This document shows, piece after piece, positions 56,933 to 64,000 of a DNA stretch of 64,000 bases. Both the position numbers and the translations under genes were made by a program. Under the pieces are notes generated by a model, which worked only from the letters and a program-made list of their open reading frames with translations, had not been told where the DNA came from and did not search any database. Numbering within the stretch: the first letter of the stretch is position 1; each line of letters begins with the position of its first letter. Source of the stretch: CBDFKJ01 sp965248805. GTDB lineage: Bacteria; Pseudomonadota; Alphaproteobacteria; UBA6615. The DNA lies in the NCBI GenBank assembly GCA_965248805.1, contig CBDFKJ010000006.1, positions 378,486 through 442,485 on the forward strand. The letters run 5' to 3'.

Positions 56933-57235
56933 CTATCGATCCTGTCGCGTGTTTTCCCTGTCGCATGTTTTTCGCCACACCGACGGCGATCGGATCGCGT
57001 CGAGAAACTCGTACCCGGAGAACGTGATGCGCCGGATATGAAAGCTTGGACACCCCATCGTCGACGCGTCCTCTCCGACAATGAGACCGGCGTCCGACAG
57101 CAGTTCGGCATGGTGGGCAATCTCAGCGGAGTCGCGATCATCGAGAACCATTTCGGAGGTCAACAACGCCTCATCCCGCTTTTCGATGGCGAGCAATAGC
57201 GACCGGATAAGGTCTGCGTCGCGTTTCATGGTCAT
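56933..57235 (-). CDS. DUF2513-like protein inserted among head-tail joining genes
   Basis: Encodes 100 residues from ATG 57235 (MTMKRDADLIRSLLLAIEKR), overlapping the gp10-like stop. MKRDADLIRSLLLAIE, HHAELLSDAGLIVGED and RITFSGYEFLDAIRSPSVW match DUF2513, a small winged-helix-like family frequent in prophages and genomic islands. Such proteins are not structural components, so its place between the head-tail joining genes and the tail completion gene looks like an inserted cargo (moron) gene, though no separate promoter was identified. Confidence 0.75.
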   Translation of the reverse strand: MTMKRDADLIRSLLLAIEKRDEALLTSEMVLDDRDSAEIAHHAELLSDAGLIVGEDASTMGCPSFHIRRITFSGYEFLDAIRSPSVWRKTCDRENTRQDR

Positions 57236-57786
57236 CGCCGCCTCCCACGTTTTCGCCCCAGCCCGGAGTCGCGGAACCGCCCGGCGAGCTTCTTCGCCGC
57301 CTGTTCGATCTTTGTGCCGAGCGTCTTTCCGATCGTGGCGAGCGCTCTGTCCGCCGTCGCCTCGAAAGCCGGACGCAGCCACGGCCGTTTCGCCTGCCGC
57401 GACGTTCCGAACTCCAGAAACAGGCCGTAAAACCCCCGCCCGGTCGGCCCCACCAGATAGGTCACGTCGTGTTCGGTCTTGCGCGTGCGCAGGGCACGAA
57501 TGGATTTCTTCAGGTTGCCGGGATAGCGCACCGCGGACCCGCCCTCGACGATCGCGCCGTAGAGCGCTCGCAGGGTCACGCCCGTCTTCTTCGTCTTCAA
57601 GCGCTTGGGCTTGCCGCCGGAGCGCACGGGCGCCCGCGCGATCGCCTCCTTGCGCACGACGGCCGCGCCGGCGCGCACCGCGGACGCGACAACCTTGTCG
57701 CTGACTTCCTTCGGCATGCTGCGCAGCACGCGCACCATCGCCTCGGCGCCGACCAACCGCGCCGATCCATATGCCTTGAGCGGCAT
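57232..57786 (-). CDS. HK97 gp10-like head-tail joining/tail completion protein
   Basis: Encodes 184 residues. The HK97-gp10 family pattern is clear: LRSMPKEVSDKVVASAVRAGAAVVRKEAIARAP (N-terminal helix), TLRALYGAIVEGGSAVRYPGNLKKSI, and VGPTGRGFYGLFLEFGTSRQAKRPWLRPAFEA. It also has a basic, Lys/Arg-rich loop (GGKPKRLKTKKTG). The gene directly abuts the head closure protein upstream and overlaps DUF2513 by 4 bp. Confidence 0.87.
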   Translation of the reverse strand: MPLKAYGSARLVGAEAMVRVLRSMPKEVSDKVVASAVRAGAAVVRKEAIARAPVRSGGKPKRLKTKKTGVTLRALYGAIVEGGSAVRYPGNLKKSIRALRTRKTEHDVTYLVGPTGRGFYGLFLEFGTSRQAKRPWLRPAFEATADRALATIGKTLGTKIEQAAKKLAGRFRDSGLGRKRGRRR

Positions 57787-58101
57787 CTAATCCTGCGTGA
57801 CGGTCTGCAGTTCGAGCCCGACGCGGCGGCCGAGCTCGCGGATCGAATGGATGTCGTGGGCGCGACCCTCGAACATCACGCGGTCGGTGTCCTTGAGATC
57901 GCGTCGCCAGCGGATGCGAAAGATGACCCTGTATTCCGACAGCACCTGATCGTTGGCGAAGAACTCCTGGCCGGTCTGGCCGAGCTTCTGCGCCCACACC
58001 GTCGCCAGGTCGTTCCAGTCCTCGACGGGTTCATTGAGCGTGTTACGCGTCTCCGTCTTGCGCTGGATCGTGATCCGGCGGTCGAGCTTGCCAGCGAGCA
58101 T
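57787..58101 (-). CDS. Phage head closure protein (SPP1 gp16-like)
   Basis: Encodes 104 residues (MLAGKLDRRITIQRKTETRN). The family signature is the N-terminal LDRRITIQRKTETRNTLNEPVEDW, followed by the beta-barrel region with VIFRIRWRRDLKDTDRVMFEGRAHDIHSIRELGR. It seals the head after packaging and links to the connector. It ends exactly where the gp10-like gene starts. Confidence 0.87.
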   Translation of the reverse strand: MLAGKLDRRITIQRKTETRNTLNEPVEDWNDLATVWAQKLGQTGQEFFANDQVLSEYRVIFRIRWRRDLKDTDRVMFEGRAHDIHSIRELGRRVGLELQTVTQD

Positions 58102-58131
58102 GATGCATACCGTTCTTAAGCGCCCAAGTAC

Positions 58132-58722
58132 TCAGACCCGAGGGACCATGTAGGGCCTGAGCAGGTGCTGCGCGCCTAGCGGCAGTTCGGTCGCCGGCAT
58201 GCCGTCGCGGACGTCCTCACGGTGCGCGTAGAAGCGGCCGACGATGAGCAACAGCGCCTGGCGGATGTCCGCGGGCACCATCTCCGCTTCATCGCCGTAG
58301 CCGGCCTTGAACCGCACCGTGACCGCGTTCATCACGGCGCGTGCGGCCGGCCAGGTCTCGCCATAGGCCGGCGTGATTCTCCCCGGCTCCCGTTTGGTGT
58401 CGACACGGTACCCGCTGGCATCGAGTGTCCGTAGAACGCCGCTGGTGTCGACGTGCTTGATGCTTTCGACCGACTGAAGCCTCGGACGGGGCACCTCGAT
58501 TGCCCAGGCCGGGAAGCGGTCGAGATCCATGTCCCAGGTCTGTGTGATGAGCGAGCGCCCCATGAACGTCTCGGCCTCGCGCCGCGCCGCCGCGATCTGG
58601 AGAGCGATCAGTTCGTCATGTTCGTCGTCCTCGACGCGGAGATGGAGCTTCGCTTCGTCGCGCGTCAGCGGCTCCTTGGCCGGCGCCGTCACCTCCGTCA
58701 GCGCGTAGCGGATCTGCATCAC
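58132..58722 (-). CDS. Head-tail connector protein (HK97 gp6-like)
   Basis: Encodes 196 residues. KEPLTRDEAKLHLRVEDDEHDELIALQIAAARREAETFMGRSLI is the typical N-terminal connector helix bundle, with RPRLQSVESIKHVDTSG and ADIRQALLLIVGRFYAHREDV later. The ring of such adaptor proteins attaches to the portal. The start MMQIRYALTEVTAPAKEP agrees with homologues. A 30-bp gap separates it from the head closure gene. Confidence 0.88.
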   Translation of the reverse strand: MMQIRYALTEVTAPAKEPLTRDEAKLHLRVEDDEHDELIALQIAAARREAETFMGRSLITQTWDMDLDRFPAWAIEVPRPRLQSVESIKHVDTSGVLRTLDASGYRVDTKREPGRITPAYGETWPAARAVMNAVTVRFKAGYGDEAEMVPADIRQALLLIVGRFYAHREDVRDGMPATELPLGAQHLLRPYMVPRV

Positions 58723-58728
58723 AAAGGA

Positions 58729-58947
58729 CTACTTCGCCCGTGGCTTGCGCGCGGCGCGGCGCTTCGGCGCTGGCGCGGTCGTCTTCTCCGGCGCCTCGAC
58801 CGCCGCGGTCTCGGCCTCGGCCTTCAGAGCTTCGGCGAAGCCACCGTCGAGCAGTGCGGTCGCGGTTGTGGCGTCGACCTCGATATTCTGACCGGCGGAC
58901 GCAGCAAACGCCGGGCCGGCAATTGTCGTCAGCATTCTGATGCGCAT
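58729..58947 (-). CDS. Small phage protein with Lys/Arg/Pro tail
   Basis: Encodes 72 residues. An N-terminal beta-like segment (RIRMLTTIAGPAFAASAGQNIEVDATTATALLDGGFAEAL) is followed by a basic, Pro/Ala-rich tail (TTAPAPKRRAARKPRAK). Small proteins of this type lie beside connector genes in many siphophages. The function is unknown. It sits between the holin and connector genes. Confidence 0.65.
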   Translation of the reverse strand: MRIRMLTTIAGPAFAASAGQNIEVDATTATALLDGGFAEALKAEAETAAVEAPEKTTAPAPKRRAARKPRAK

Positions 58948-58959
58948 GATTTGGTCACC

Positions 58960-59511
58960 TCATTGGGTCAGTCGTTTGACGAGCGTCGAGAGTGCGCCGG
59001 TCCGCGGCGACTGCTTGTCCTGGCTGCGCTTGTGAACGGAGAGCCCGAGCACCGCGAGCGCCACCGTCCAAATCGTGCTCAGTGACCCCACCGATGCGAT
59101 CACGGCCGGCGCCTGCTCCGGTGTTGCGACGATCGCATAGACGATGGCCAACACCGTGAACATCCAGGAGAACGTGACAGCGTAGCCCATGGTCGGCCGC
59201 CAGCGCCGCACGTAGCGATCGCTGCTCGCGGCCTCGCGGCGGATTGTCTCATTGATCGCGATCAGCCGTTTGGTCTCGCTCGCATACATGGTCGCTGCAT
59301 GCGCGTTGATGGCGGCCTGGTAGGCCAGCATCTTTTCGGGATCGGTCTTGAGAACGGCGAGCGCTTCGTCGACCGATCCCGAACCGGTGATCGCGCGTGC
59401 GGTCTCGGAAACCGCCTTGGCCGCTTTGGCCGCCGTCGACTTATCGTCGCTGTCGAACAGACTGATGATTGCCGGCGCGAACTGCGCCAGCCCGAGCAGT
59501 GCTCCGATCAT
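58960..59511 (-). CDS. GTA-type 3-TM holin
   Basis: Encodes 183 residues from ATG 59511 (MIGALLGLAQFAPAIISLFD), overlapping the endolysin stop by 4 bp. AKAVSETARAITGSGSVDEALAVLKTDPEKMLAYQAAI is the soluble N-terminal part and RRWRPTMGYAVTFSWMFTVLAIVYAIVA plus VIASVGSLSTIWTVALAVLGLSVHKRS are the membrane segments of the 3TM holin family (first described in gene transfer agents). It forms holes for endolysin release at lysis. Confidence 0.82.
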   Translation of the reverse strand: MIGALLGLAQFAPAIISLFDSDDKSTAAKAAKAVSETARAITGSGSVDEALAVLKTDPEKMLAYQAAINAHAATMYASETKRLIAINETIRREAASSDRYVRRWRPTMGYAVTFSWMFTVLAIVYAIVATPEQAPAVIASVGSLSTIWTVALAVLGLSVHKRSQDKQSPRTGALSTLVKRLTQ

Positions 59512-59912
59512 GCGTCTTCCTCCATCAACTCGAAGTGCCAGAGATCGTCGAAGTGGTTGTCCTTCACCTGCCAGTCGCCGTTCCAATCGCCGCCCCAACG
59601 CAGACGCAGGCCGCGGGCGTGCGCGAGGCCCAGGACCAGGCCGGCAAACAGCGTCGCCCGTTCCCGGTCATTCCAGTCGATCGGATAGGGCGCGGCATCT
59701 ACGGCCAGAGACGGCAGCGCATTGTGCTTGCCGGCCGGCCAGCGGAGTTGGCTCTTGCCCGTGCGGAACATCTCGTTCTGCCGGGCCTCATCGCGGTGGC
59801 CCTCTATGATCGTGCAGTCGACGTGCCCGATGACCTCTCCGAACAGATCCTGAAGGCGCGCGTCACACGTCGCGAGACGCTCCGCCGACCGCTGTGAGAA
59901 GCGATAATTCAC
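59508..59912 (-). CDS. M15-type peptidoglycan endopeptidase (phage endolysin)
   Basis: Encodes 134 residues from GTG 59912 (VNYRFSQRSAERLATCDARLQ), overlapping the upstream gene (GTGA). The M15C motifs are present: EGHRDEARQNEMFRTGKSQLRWPAGKHNALPSLAVD has the zinc His and Asp (SLAVDAAP), and WHFEL near the end the third ligand. Like phage T5-type L-alanyl-D-glutamate endopeptidases it would cleave stem peptides. It has no signal peptide, fitting holin-dependent release. Confidence 0.87.
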   Translation of the reverse strand: MNYRFSQRSAERLATCDARLQDLFGEVIGHVDCTIIEGHRDEARQNEMFRTGKSQLRWPAGKHNALPSLAVDAAPYPIDWNDRERATLFAGLVLGLAHARGLRLRWGGDWNGDWQVKDNHFDDLWHFELMEEDA

Positions 59913-60133
59913 GACAGCAACCCGCTCCTCCACGCGGCCTGAACAGCCAGGCCGACGATGCCGAGCACGATGGTCCACAGCAGCTTTGTGTTGCGCGAGA
60001 CGGCCGTCTCAAGACGCCCGAACCGTTCGGCGTTGCGTTCGTTCCGTTCGGCGCACTTGTGCTCGTGCTGATGCTGGCGATCCGCGACGCGCTCCAGGCG
60101 GTCGGCGAGCCGCGCGATCACCCGGTCGTCCAT
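59909..60133 (-). CDS. Small coiled protein with C-terminal TM, lysis cassette
   Basis: Encodes 74 residues (MDDRVIARLADRLERVADRQ). A charged helical N-terminal half (HKCAERNERNAERFGRLETAV) is followed by one membrane helix (LLWTIVLGIVGLAVQAAW) and a short tail. This layout is common in phage lysis accessory or second-holin proteins. It lies directly upstream of the endolysin, with overlapping codons. The function is inferred from position only. Confidence 0.65.
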   Translation of the reverse strand: MDDRVIARLADRLERVADRQHQHEHKCAERNERNAERFGRLETAVSRNTKLLWTIVLGIVGLAVQAAWRSGLLS

Positions 60134-60139
60134 GAGTGC

Positions 60140-60574
60140 TTAGGACTCGGACGGACTGTCGACCGCCTTGGCGGCGGAGACCGTCGAGCTCTGCGTCGTC
60201 GGCTTCTTGCGCGGCCCGTACCGGACCGCGATCACACCGTCGATCACCGCGTCGGCGGTCCCGCGGCTGACCACGCAGCGCACGTAGCGTTCGGTCAGGT
60301 GCTTGACGTCGAGGATCAGCAACTGGTTGTCGTCGTCATCCTCCGCGTCGCCGACCCTCGTTCCGTCCAGGTCGGTGAAGGCGCCGTCCGGGGCCGTGGC
60401 CTGCTGCGCCTTGATCGAGGTCTCCTGATCGGCGGTCAGCGTGCCGAGGGCGGCGATGAACATCACGCCCTCGAAGTTCTGCATGTCGACGGCCGTACCG
60501 TTTTCGACCGTTGTGCCCGCGGCCTTGGCGTCCATGACGCGGGCGATCTCGGTGTTGCTCAACAAAGATTGCAT
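60140..60574 (-). CDS. Putative virion structural protein next to major capsid
   Basis: Encodes 144 residues (MQSLLSNTEIARVMDAKAAG). A compact beta-rich core (GVMFIAALGTLTADQETSIKAQQATAPDG, LLILDVKHLTERYVRCVVSRGTADAVIDGVIAVRYG) precedes a Ser/Thr/Lys tail. It follows the capsid gene by 57 bp, where head decoration or minor head proteins are often encoded. I do not recognise the family with certainty. Confidence 0.6.
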   Translation of the reverse strand: MQSLLSNTEIARVMDAKAAGTTVENGTAVDMQNFEGVMFIAALGTLTADQETSIKAQQATAPDGAFTDLDGTRVGDAEDDDDNQLLILDVKHLTERYVRCVVSRGTADAVIDGVIAVRYGPRKKPTTQSSTVSAAKAVDSPSES

Positions 60575-60631
60575 CTTCGGTGTCTCCTTTAGGGTGCTAG
60601 CTCAGCCCGGCCTCACGCCGGTGCGGATGCC

Positions 60632-61867
60632 TCAGCCCAGCTGGACGCGCACGAAGGCTTCTTCGAGCACCGGCATGGCGTCGGTGGCCGCTCGCGCGAT
60701 GATCCCGATCTGATTGGTCTCGGCGTACAGCTCGGCGAGGCGCTGCATCTGCAGCTGGATGTCGTCGGCGATCCAGTAGTAGGAGAAGTCGCCCAGGATC
60801 CCGACATAGGTCCCGGTCGTGAACGTGTTGGGCACGAACTCCGATTCGAAGTACGGCAGCCCCAGCAGACGGTCCGGCTCACCGACCCGGTGCGACTCCT
60901 GCCAGATATAGCGCCCGTCTGCGTCCTTGATCTTGCTGAGCTGCTTGATCCCGTCGCGGTGGAACATCCAGCGCGCGTTGCGGCGGTGCCCGGCCTTCAG
61001 AGCGAACTTGGCGTTCTGCAGACCGTCGAAGGTGACCGCCGCGGCATCGTTATCCGCGCTCACGTCGCGCCTGGTGCTGATGCCGTCATCGGACGCCACG
61101 AACACGCCGAGCGGCTGGTTGGCGCCATGTCCGAGCAGGAACGCCTTCTCTTGTGTGATCGCGAACTTATAGGCCAGGCGGTCGCGGACAATGCTCTCCG
61201 CCGGCAGGACCGAGCGGCGCATCAGGTCGTTGGAGATCTTGATCCGCTTGGCCAGCGGGTGCGGATGCAGCTCGCGCTTGCCGAACTTCATCGCGTCGTC
61301 TTCCCGGCCGGTCCCGAACTCGGTCGTCCAATCCGCATCGTCCGGATCGGCGTCGAGCGACGGCGCCCCGAGGCTCGACGCTCCCGCAACCATCTGCACC
61401 GTGGCCCACCCGCGGATGTAGACCATGTCGTCGATTTTTTTGATCAGCGAGGTGACGAAGCGCTCGGGCGTGACCAGGAACCCGCCTTCGGTATCGACAC
61501 CGGCGGACAGGTCGCGGAACTCCTGAAAGCCGTCGGGGTCCACTCGCAAGGCACCGGCGGCGCCACCGCGAAGCCATGACCGGAAGCCGTCAAGGGCCAG
61601 CGTCGGCCGGTCGCGGGTCTCGTCGCCGGCGTTGCCGGCACCCCGGTTCTCCGGAGCGTCCTGGGCGGCGATGGCGCGTTCCTGCTCCAGCAACTGCTGC
61701 TCGCGCTTGATCTTGTCGGCGAGCTTGCCGGCCTCCGCCATCAGGGCGTCGTACCTGGCGGACTCCTCGTCCAAGAGATCGCGGCTCTCCGCCTGGGCCG
61801 CGTCGAGGATGGCTCGGGCGTCGGCGACCACCTTGGCCCGCTTCTCCAAGAGTTCGTTGAGTTTCAT
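60632..61867 (-). CDS. HK97-type major capsid protein
   Basis: Encodes 411 residues. The N-terminal coiled-coil (KLNELLEKRAKVVADARAILDAAQAESRDLLDEESARYDALMAE, a scaffolding delta domain) precedes the capsid fold: EFRDLSAGVDTEGGFLVTPERFVTSLIKKIDDMVYIRGWA, KISNDLMRRSVLPAESIVRDRLAYKFAITQEKAFLLGHGANQPLG, and GRYIWQESHRVGEPDRLLGLPYFESEFVP. A protease normally removes the delta domain, but that gene is not present. No portal or terminase is found upstream; the module is interrupted by IS DNA 200 bp away. Confidence 0.93.
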   Translation of the reverse strand: MKLNELLEKRAKVVADARAILDAAQAESRDLLDEESARYDALMAEAGKLADKIKREQQLLEQERAIAAQDAPENRGAGNAGDETRDRPTLALDGFRSWLRGGAAGALRVDPDGFQEFRDLSAGVDTEGGFLVTPERFVTSLIKKIDDMVYIRGWATVQMVAGASSLGAPSLDADPDDADWTTEFGTGREDDAMKFGKRELHPHPLAKRIKISNDLMRRSVLPAESIVRDRLAYKFAITQEKAFLLGHGANQPLGVFVASDDGISTRRDVSADNDAAAVTFDGLQNAKFALKAGHRRNARWMFHRDGIKQLSKIKDADGRYIWQESHRVGEPDRLLGLPYFESEFVPNTFTTGTYVGILGDFSYYWIADDIQLQMQRLAELYAETNQIGIIARAATDAMPVLEEAFVRVQLG

Positions 61868-62071
61868 GGGTCAGCTCCGTGTTTCGGGTACAGGAAGGAT
61901 CGCGCCACCGGCACCCGGTGCGGTGGTCGCCAACAAGAAGGCCGGCGATGTGCCGGCCGCGATTTTCTGGTTTGTCGAGTGTCCTAGGTCAGAAGGTGGA
62001 GACGCCGGCGGGCGAGATTGCGCCGCCATGGCACAGGCGGCTTGAGGGTCTCGCGGCGCCGACCGGCCCTA

Positions 62072-62908
62072 GGCTCCGGACCCATAAAATCGCTTGAGCC
62101 GACGCGGCGCGATGTGATTCACGCTCCCAAACTGCGGGAGTGTTGCGATGGACGATACGTTCTGGCTGAGCGAGGAACAGTTTGCGACGGCTCGTGCCGC
62201 ATCTGTCGACGGATACGCGCGGCAAGCCGAGAGTCGACGACCGCCGCGTTATAAGCGGTATCATCCATGTGTTGAAGTCCGGCGGACGTTGGGTCGATGC
62301 GCCGTCCGTCTATGGCCCGCGCAAGACGCTCTACAATCGCTTCGTGCGGTGGGCGGCCAAAGGCGTGTGGACAGGGATATTCCACGCTCTGGCTTCGGCG
62401 GGTGGGCCGCCGGCGCAAGTGTTGATCGATTCCTCGGCGGTGAAGGCTCATCGCTGCGCCTCGGGCGGCAAAGGGGGGAGCACACGCAGGCCATTGGCCG
62501 CTCCCGCGGCGGGCGCACCACGAAGATCCATGCGCTGACCGATGGCCTCTGCCGCCCGTTCGCCTTCCTGCTGACCGGCGGCCAAGTGGCGGACTGCACA
62601 GCGGCCGCTGCTGGAGCGGATGCCGGCCACCTCGATCCTGACTGGCGACAAGGGCTATGACAGCGACGCCGTTCGCCGCAAGATCGAGAGCAGAGGCGTC
62701 GCTCCGAACATCCCGCCGAAGGCCAACCGCCGCTGGAAGCCGTGCTTCAGCCCGGCGCTCTATCGCGACCGCAACGCCATCGAGCGCATGTTCGGCCGGC
62801 TGAAAGACTTCCGCAGAATCGCAACCCGCTATGACCGCCTCGCCCAAAACTTCCTCGCCGCCGTCTGTCTCGCCGCTACCGTCAGCTAATGGTTATGGGT
62901 CCGGAGCC
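62072..62908 (+). mobile_element. IS5-family insertion sequence, decayed
   Basis: Perfect 15-bp terminal inverted repeats GGCTCCGGACCCATA (62072-62086) and its complement (62894-62908) enclose 837 bp, with TA flanking on both sides (62070-62071, 62909-62910) consistent with a short target duplication. The single transposase gene inside carries frameshifts. The right end touches the IS630 element at a CTAG. Confidence 0.88.
62148..62889 (+). pseudogene. IS5-family transposase, multiply frameshifted
   Basis: Parts of one transposase are spread over two frames: MDDTFWLSEEQFATAR (62148), then VPHLSTDTRGKPRVDDRRVISGIIHVLKSGGRWVDAPSVYGPRKTLYNRF with LIDSSAVKAHRCASGGKGG, then GEHTQAIGRSRGGRTTKIHALTDGLCRPFAF, and finally MPATSILTGDKGYDSDAVRRKIE through RNAIERMFGRLKDFRRIATRYDRLAQN. 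At least three shifts (near 62190, 62485 and 62605) are needed, which exceeds the single programmed shift of some IS5 subgroups, so the gene is inactive. Confidence 0.85.
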
Positions 62909-62910
62909 TA

Positions 62911-64000
62911 GTGGATTGATCGGAACGAAAGAGTCCGAATTGGGATTCCGTATTTTGCTGTGTTATGCGAATCTGGCGCATGCGCAGTGGAATCTCCTTC
63001 ACCCTATCCGCCGGCGACCGTCAGCGATTGCGCGCGGTCGTCGCGGATCCCAAGAGCCCGCAGAAACACGTCTGGCGGGCACATATTGTCCTTCTCAGCG
63101 GCGAGGGTCTGGGCACCTCGGCGATCATGACCGAGACCGGCAAGTCCAAGACCTGCGTGTGGCGCTGGCAAGAGCGGTTCATGCACGAGGGTGTCGGCGG
63201 CCTGCTTCGCGACAAGTCCCGTCCGCCCGGCAAGGCGCCAGTCCCGCTCGATCGTGTCGCCGAGATCGTGCGCCTGACGCAGCAACCGCCGCCGTTTGAG
63301 GCGACCCACTGGACGTTGCGCGCAATGGCCAGGGCGGCCGGTATTGCCGCCTCGACGGTGCAGGCGATCTGGAAGGCTCACGGTCTCAGCCCGCACCGCT
63401 GGCGCAACTTCAAGCTGTCGACCGACCCTGCCTTCGCCGAGAAACTCACCGATATCGTCGGCCTGTATGTCGACCCGCCGGCCCATGCGGTGGTGTTGTC
63501 GATCGATGAGAAGTCACAGATCCAGGCGCTCGACCGCCGGTCTGCCGATGAAGAAGGGACGCGCCGGCACCATGACTACAAACGGCACGGCACGACCACG
63601 CTGTTTGCGGCGCTCAACGTTCTGGACGGAACGGTGATCGGCCAGAACATGCAGCGCCACCGCCATCAGGAGTTCATCCGCTTCCTCAACCGCATCGAGC
63701 GCACGGTGCCGGCGGACAAGGCCATCCACGCGATCGTCGACAACTACGCGGCGCACAACAAGGACAAGGTCCGCGCCTGGCTCGCCCGCCATCCGCGCTG
63801 GACTTTCCACTTCACACCGACCTCCTGCTCGTGGCTCAATGCCGTCGAGGGCTTCTTCGCAAAACTCACCCGGCGGCGGCTCAAGCACGGCGTCTTCCAT
63901 TCCGTCGTCGATCTCCAGGCCGCAATCAACCGCTTCGTCCGCGAATACAATGCGGCCAACCCACAGCCATTCATATCGAAAGCCGACCCCGACGACATCA
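62911..64000 (+). mobile_element. IS630-family element, 3' end beyond window
   Basis: Begins with GTGGATTGATCGGAACG just after the shared TA at 62909-62910. It is colinear with the deleted copy at 20293-21170 but contains the 255-bp N-terminal section missing there. The window end at 64000 corresponds to about 20336 in the other copy, so roughly 45 bp are outside. Confidence 0.9.
62965..64000 (+). CDS. IS630-family transposase, complete to window edge
   Basis: About 345 residues from ATG 62965 (MRIWRMRSGISFTLSAGDRQ) open to the window end. An N-terminal helix-turn-helix region (VWRAHIVLLSGEGLGTSAIMTETGKSKTCVWRWQERF) and a second one (WTLRAMARAAGIAASTVQAIWKAHGL) precede the DDE domain with VLSIDEKSQIQALDR, AIVDNYAAHNKDKV and SWLNAVEGFFAKL. 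All three catalytic acids are present. This copy could mobilise the shorter element at 20293-21170 in trans. It is partial only because the window ends. Confidence 0.92.
   Translation, partial: MRIWRMRSGISFTLSAGDRQRLRAVVADPKSPQKHVWRAHIVLLSGEGLGTSAIMTETGKSKTCVWRWQERFMHEGVGGLLRDKSRPPGKAPVPLDRVAEIVRLTQQPPPFEATHWTLRAMARAAGIAASTVQAIWKAHGLSPHRWRNFKLSTDPAFAEKLTDIVGLYVDPPAHAVVLSIDEKSQIQALDRRSADEEGTRRHHDYKRHGTTTLFAALNVLDGTVIGQNMQRHRHQEFIRFLNRIERTVPADKAIHAIVDNYAAHNKDKVRAWLARHPRWTFHFTPTSCSWLNAVEGFFAKLTRRRLKHGVFHSVVDLQAAINRFVREYNAANPQPFISKADPDDI

Noticed and set aside
46032..61867. Gene transfer agent cluster instead of prophage
   Set aside because: The 3-TM holin and HK97 capsid recall GTAs, but the module has a tail fibre, J-like tip, DUF1833, in-line endolysin and lambda-type G/GT chaperones, and lacks the GTA-specific tail hub genes.
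61940..61958. Terminator hairpin GGCCGGC/GCCGGCC upstream of the capsid gene
   Set aside because: It has a short T run only on the + strand, where no gene runs into it, and lies in the leader of the - strand capsid gene; too weak to annotate.

Overview
The window is GC-rich DNA of an alphaproteobacterium. The conserved blocks argS/SPOR/nagZ/scpAB/tatABC/serS/surE/pcm/nlpD, yajC/secDF/Mth938 and pcm-like/tolC/popZ/valS, together with PopZ, TrmFO, HpnE and the long bacterial dCTP deaminase, fit Rhodospirillales-like lineages best; the genus cannot be fixed from this sequence. Coding density is high. Apparent frameshifts are concentrated in accessory genes.

Layout. 1-3107: end of a prophage tail module on the + strand (tail tip/J-like protein, tail fibre, hairpin). 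3108-5700: accessory zone with a small lipoprotein, a small membrane protein, a remnant membrane-protein gene and a frameshifted TTC38-like TPR gene. 5800-16800: methyltransferase, dcd, ssb, uvrA, a frameshifted class III cyclase, trmFO, an NDUFAF6-type pseudo-synthase, hpnE and a PuuD-like membrane protein, ending at a strong convergent terminator. 16793-20082: Mth938 (NDUFAF3-type), secF, secD and yajC on the - strand. 20290-22013: an internally deleted IS630 element sitting 5 nt before a frameshifted DUF815 ATPase gene. 22017-34625: a long - strand housekeeping run from argS down to nlpD, covering cell-wall recycling, chromosome condensation, Tat export, seryl-tRNA synthesis and protein/nucleotide repair. 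34753-35974: A-type Fe-S carrier and exonuclease III. 36092-45543: VOC protein, M81 peptidase, ilvD, valS, popZ, tolC and a PCM-like methyltransferase. 45682-45721: 5' half of a tRNA-Cys gene, truncated just after the anticodon loop.

46032-61867 is a second, longer prophage segment on the - strand. It runs from an HK97-type capsid through an embedded lysis cassette (small TM protein, M15 endolysin, 3-TM holin), head-tail joining genes, tail tube, frameshift-expressed tail assembly chaperones, tape measure, tail tip proteins and fibre. Its distal 3.1 kb is a diverged inverted copy of the prophage end at 1-3107, so a 43-kb chromosomal segment lies between two inverted, homologous prophage ends. 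Portal, protease and terminase genes are absent: the segment is cut off by a decayed IS5-family element (62072-62908), which abuts an IS630 copy with an intact transposase (62911 to the window end).

Most notable: a canonical -1 slippery heptamer (GGGAAAC) that joins two tail-chaperone frames; the inverted prophage pair; a 63-bp in-frame repeat array added to a DUF1833 tail protein; the tRNA-Cys remnant; lysis genes placed among head genes; and the occurrence, 2-3 kb apart, of bacterial relatives of two mitochondrial complex I assembly factors.
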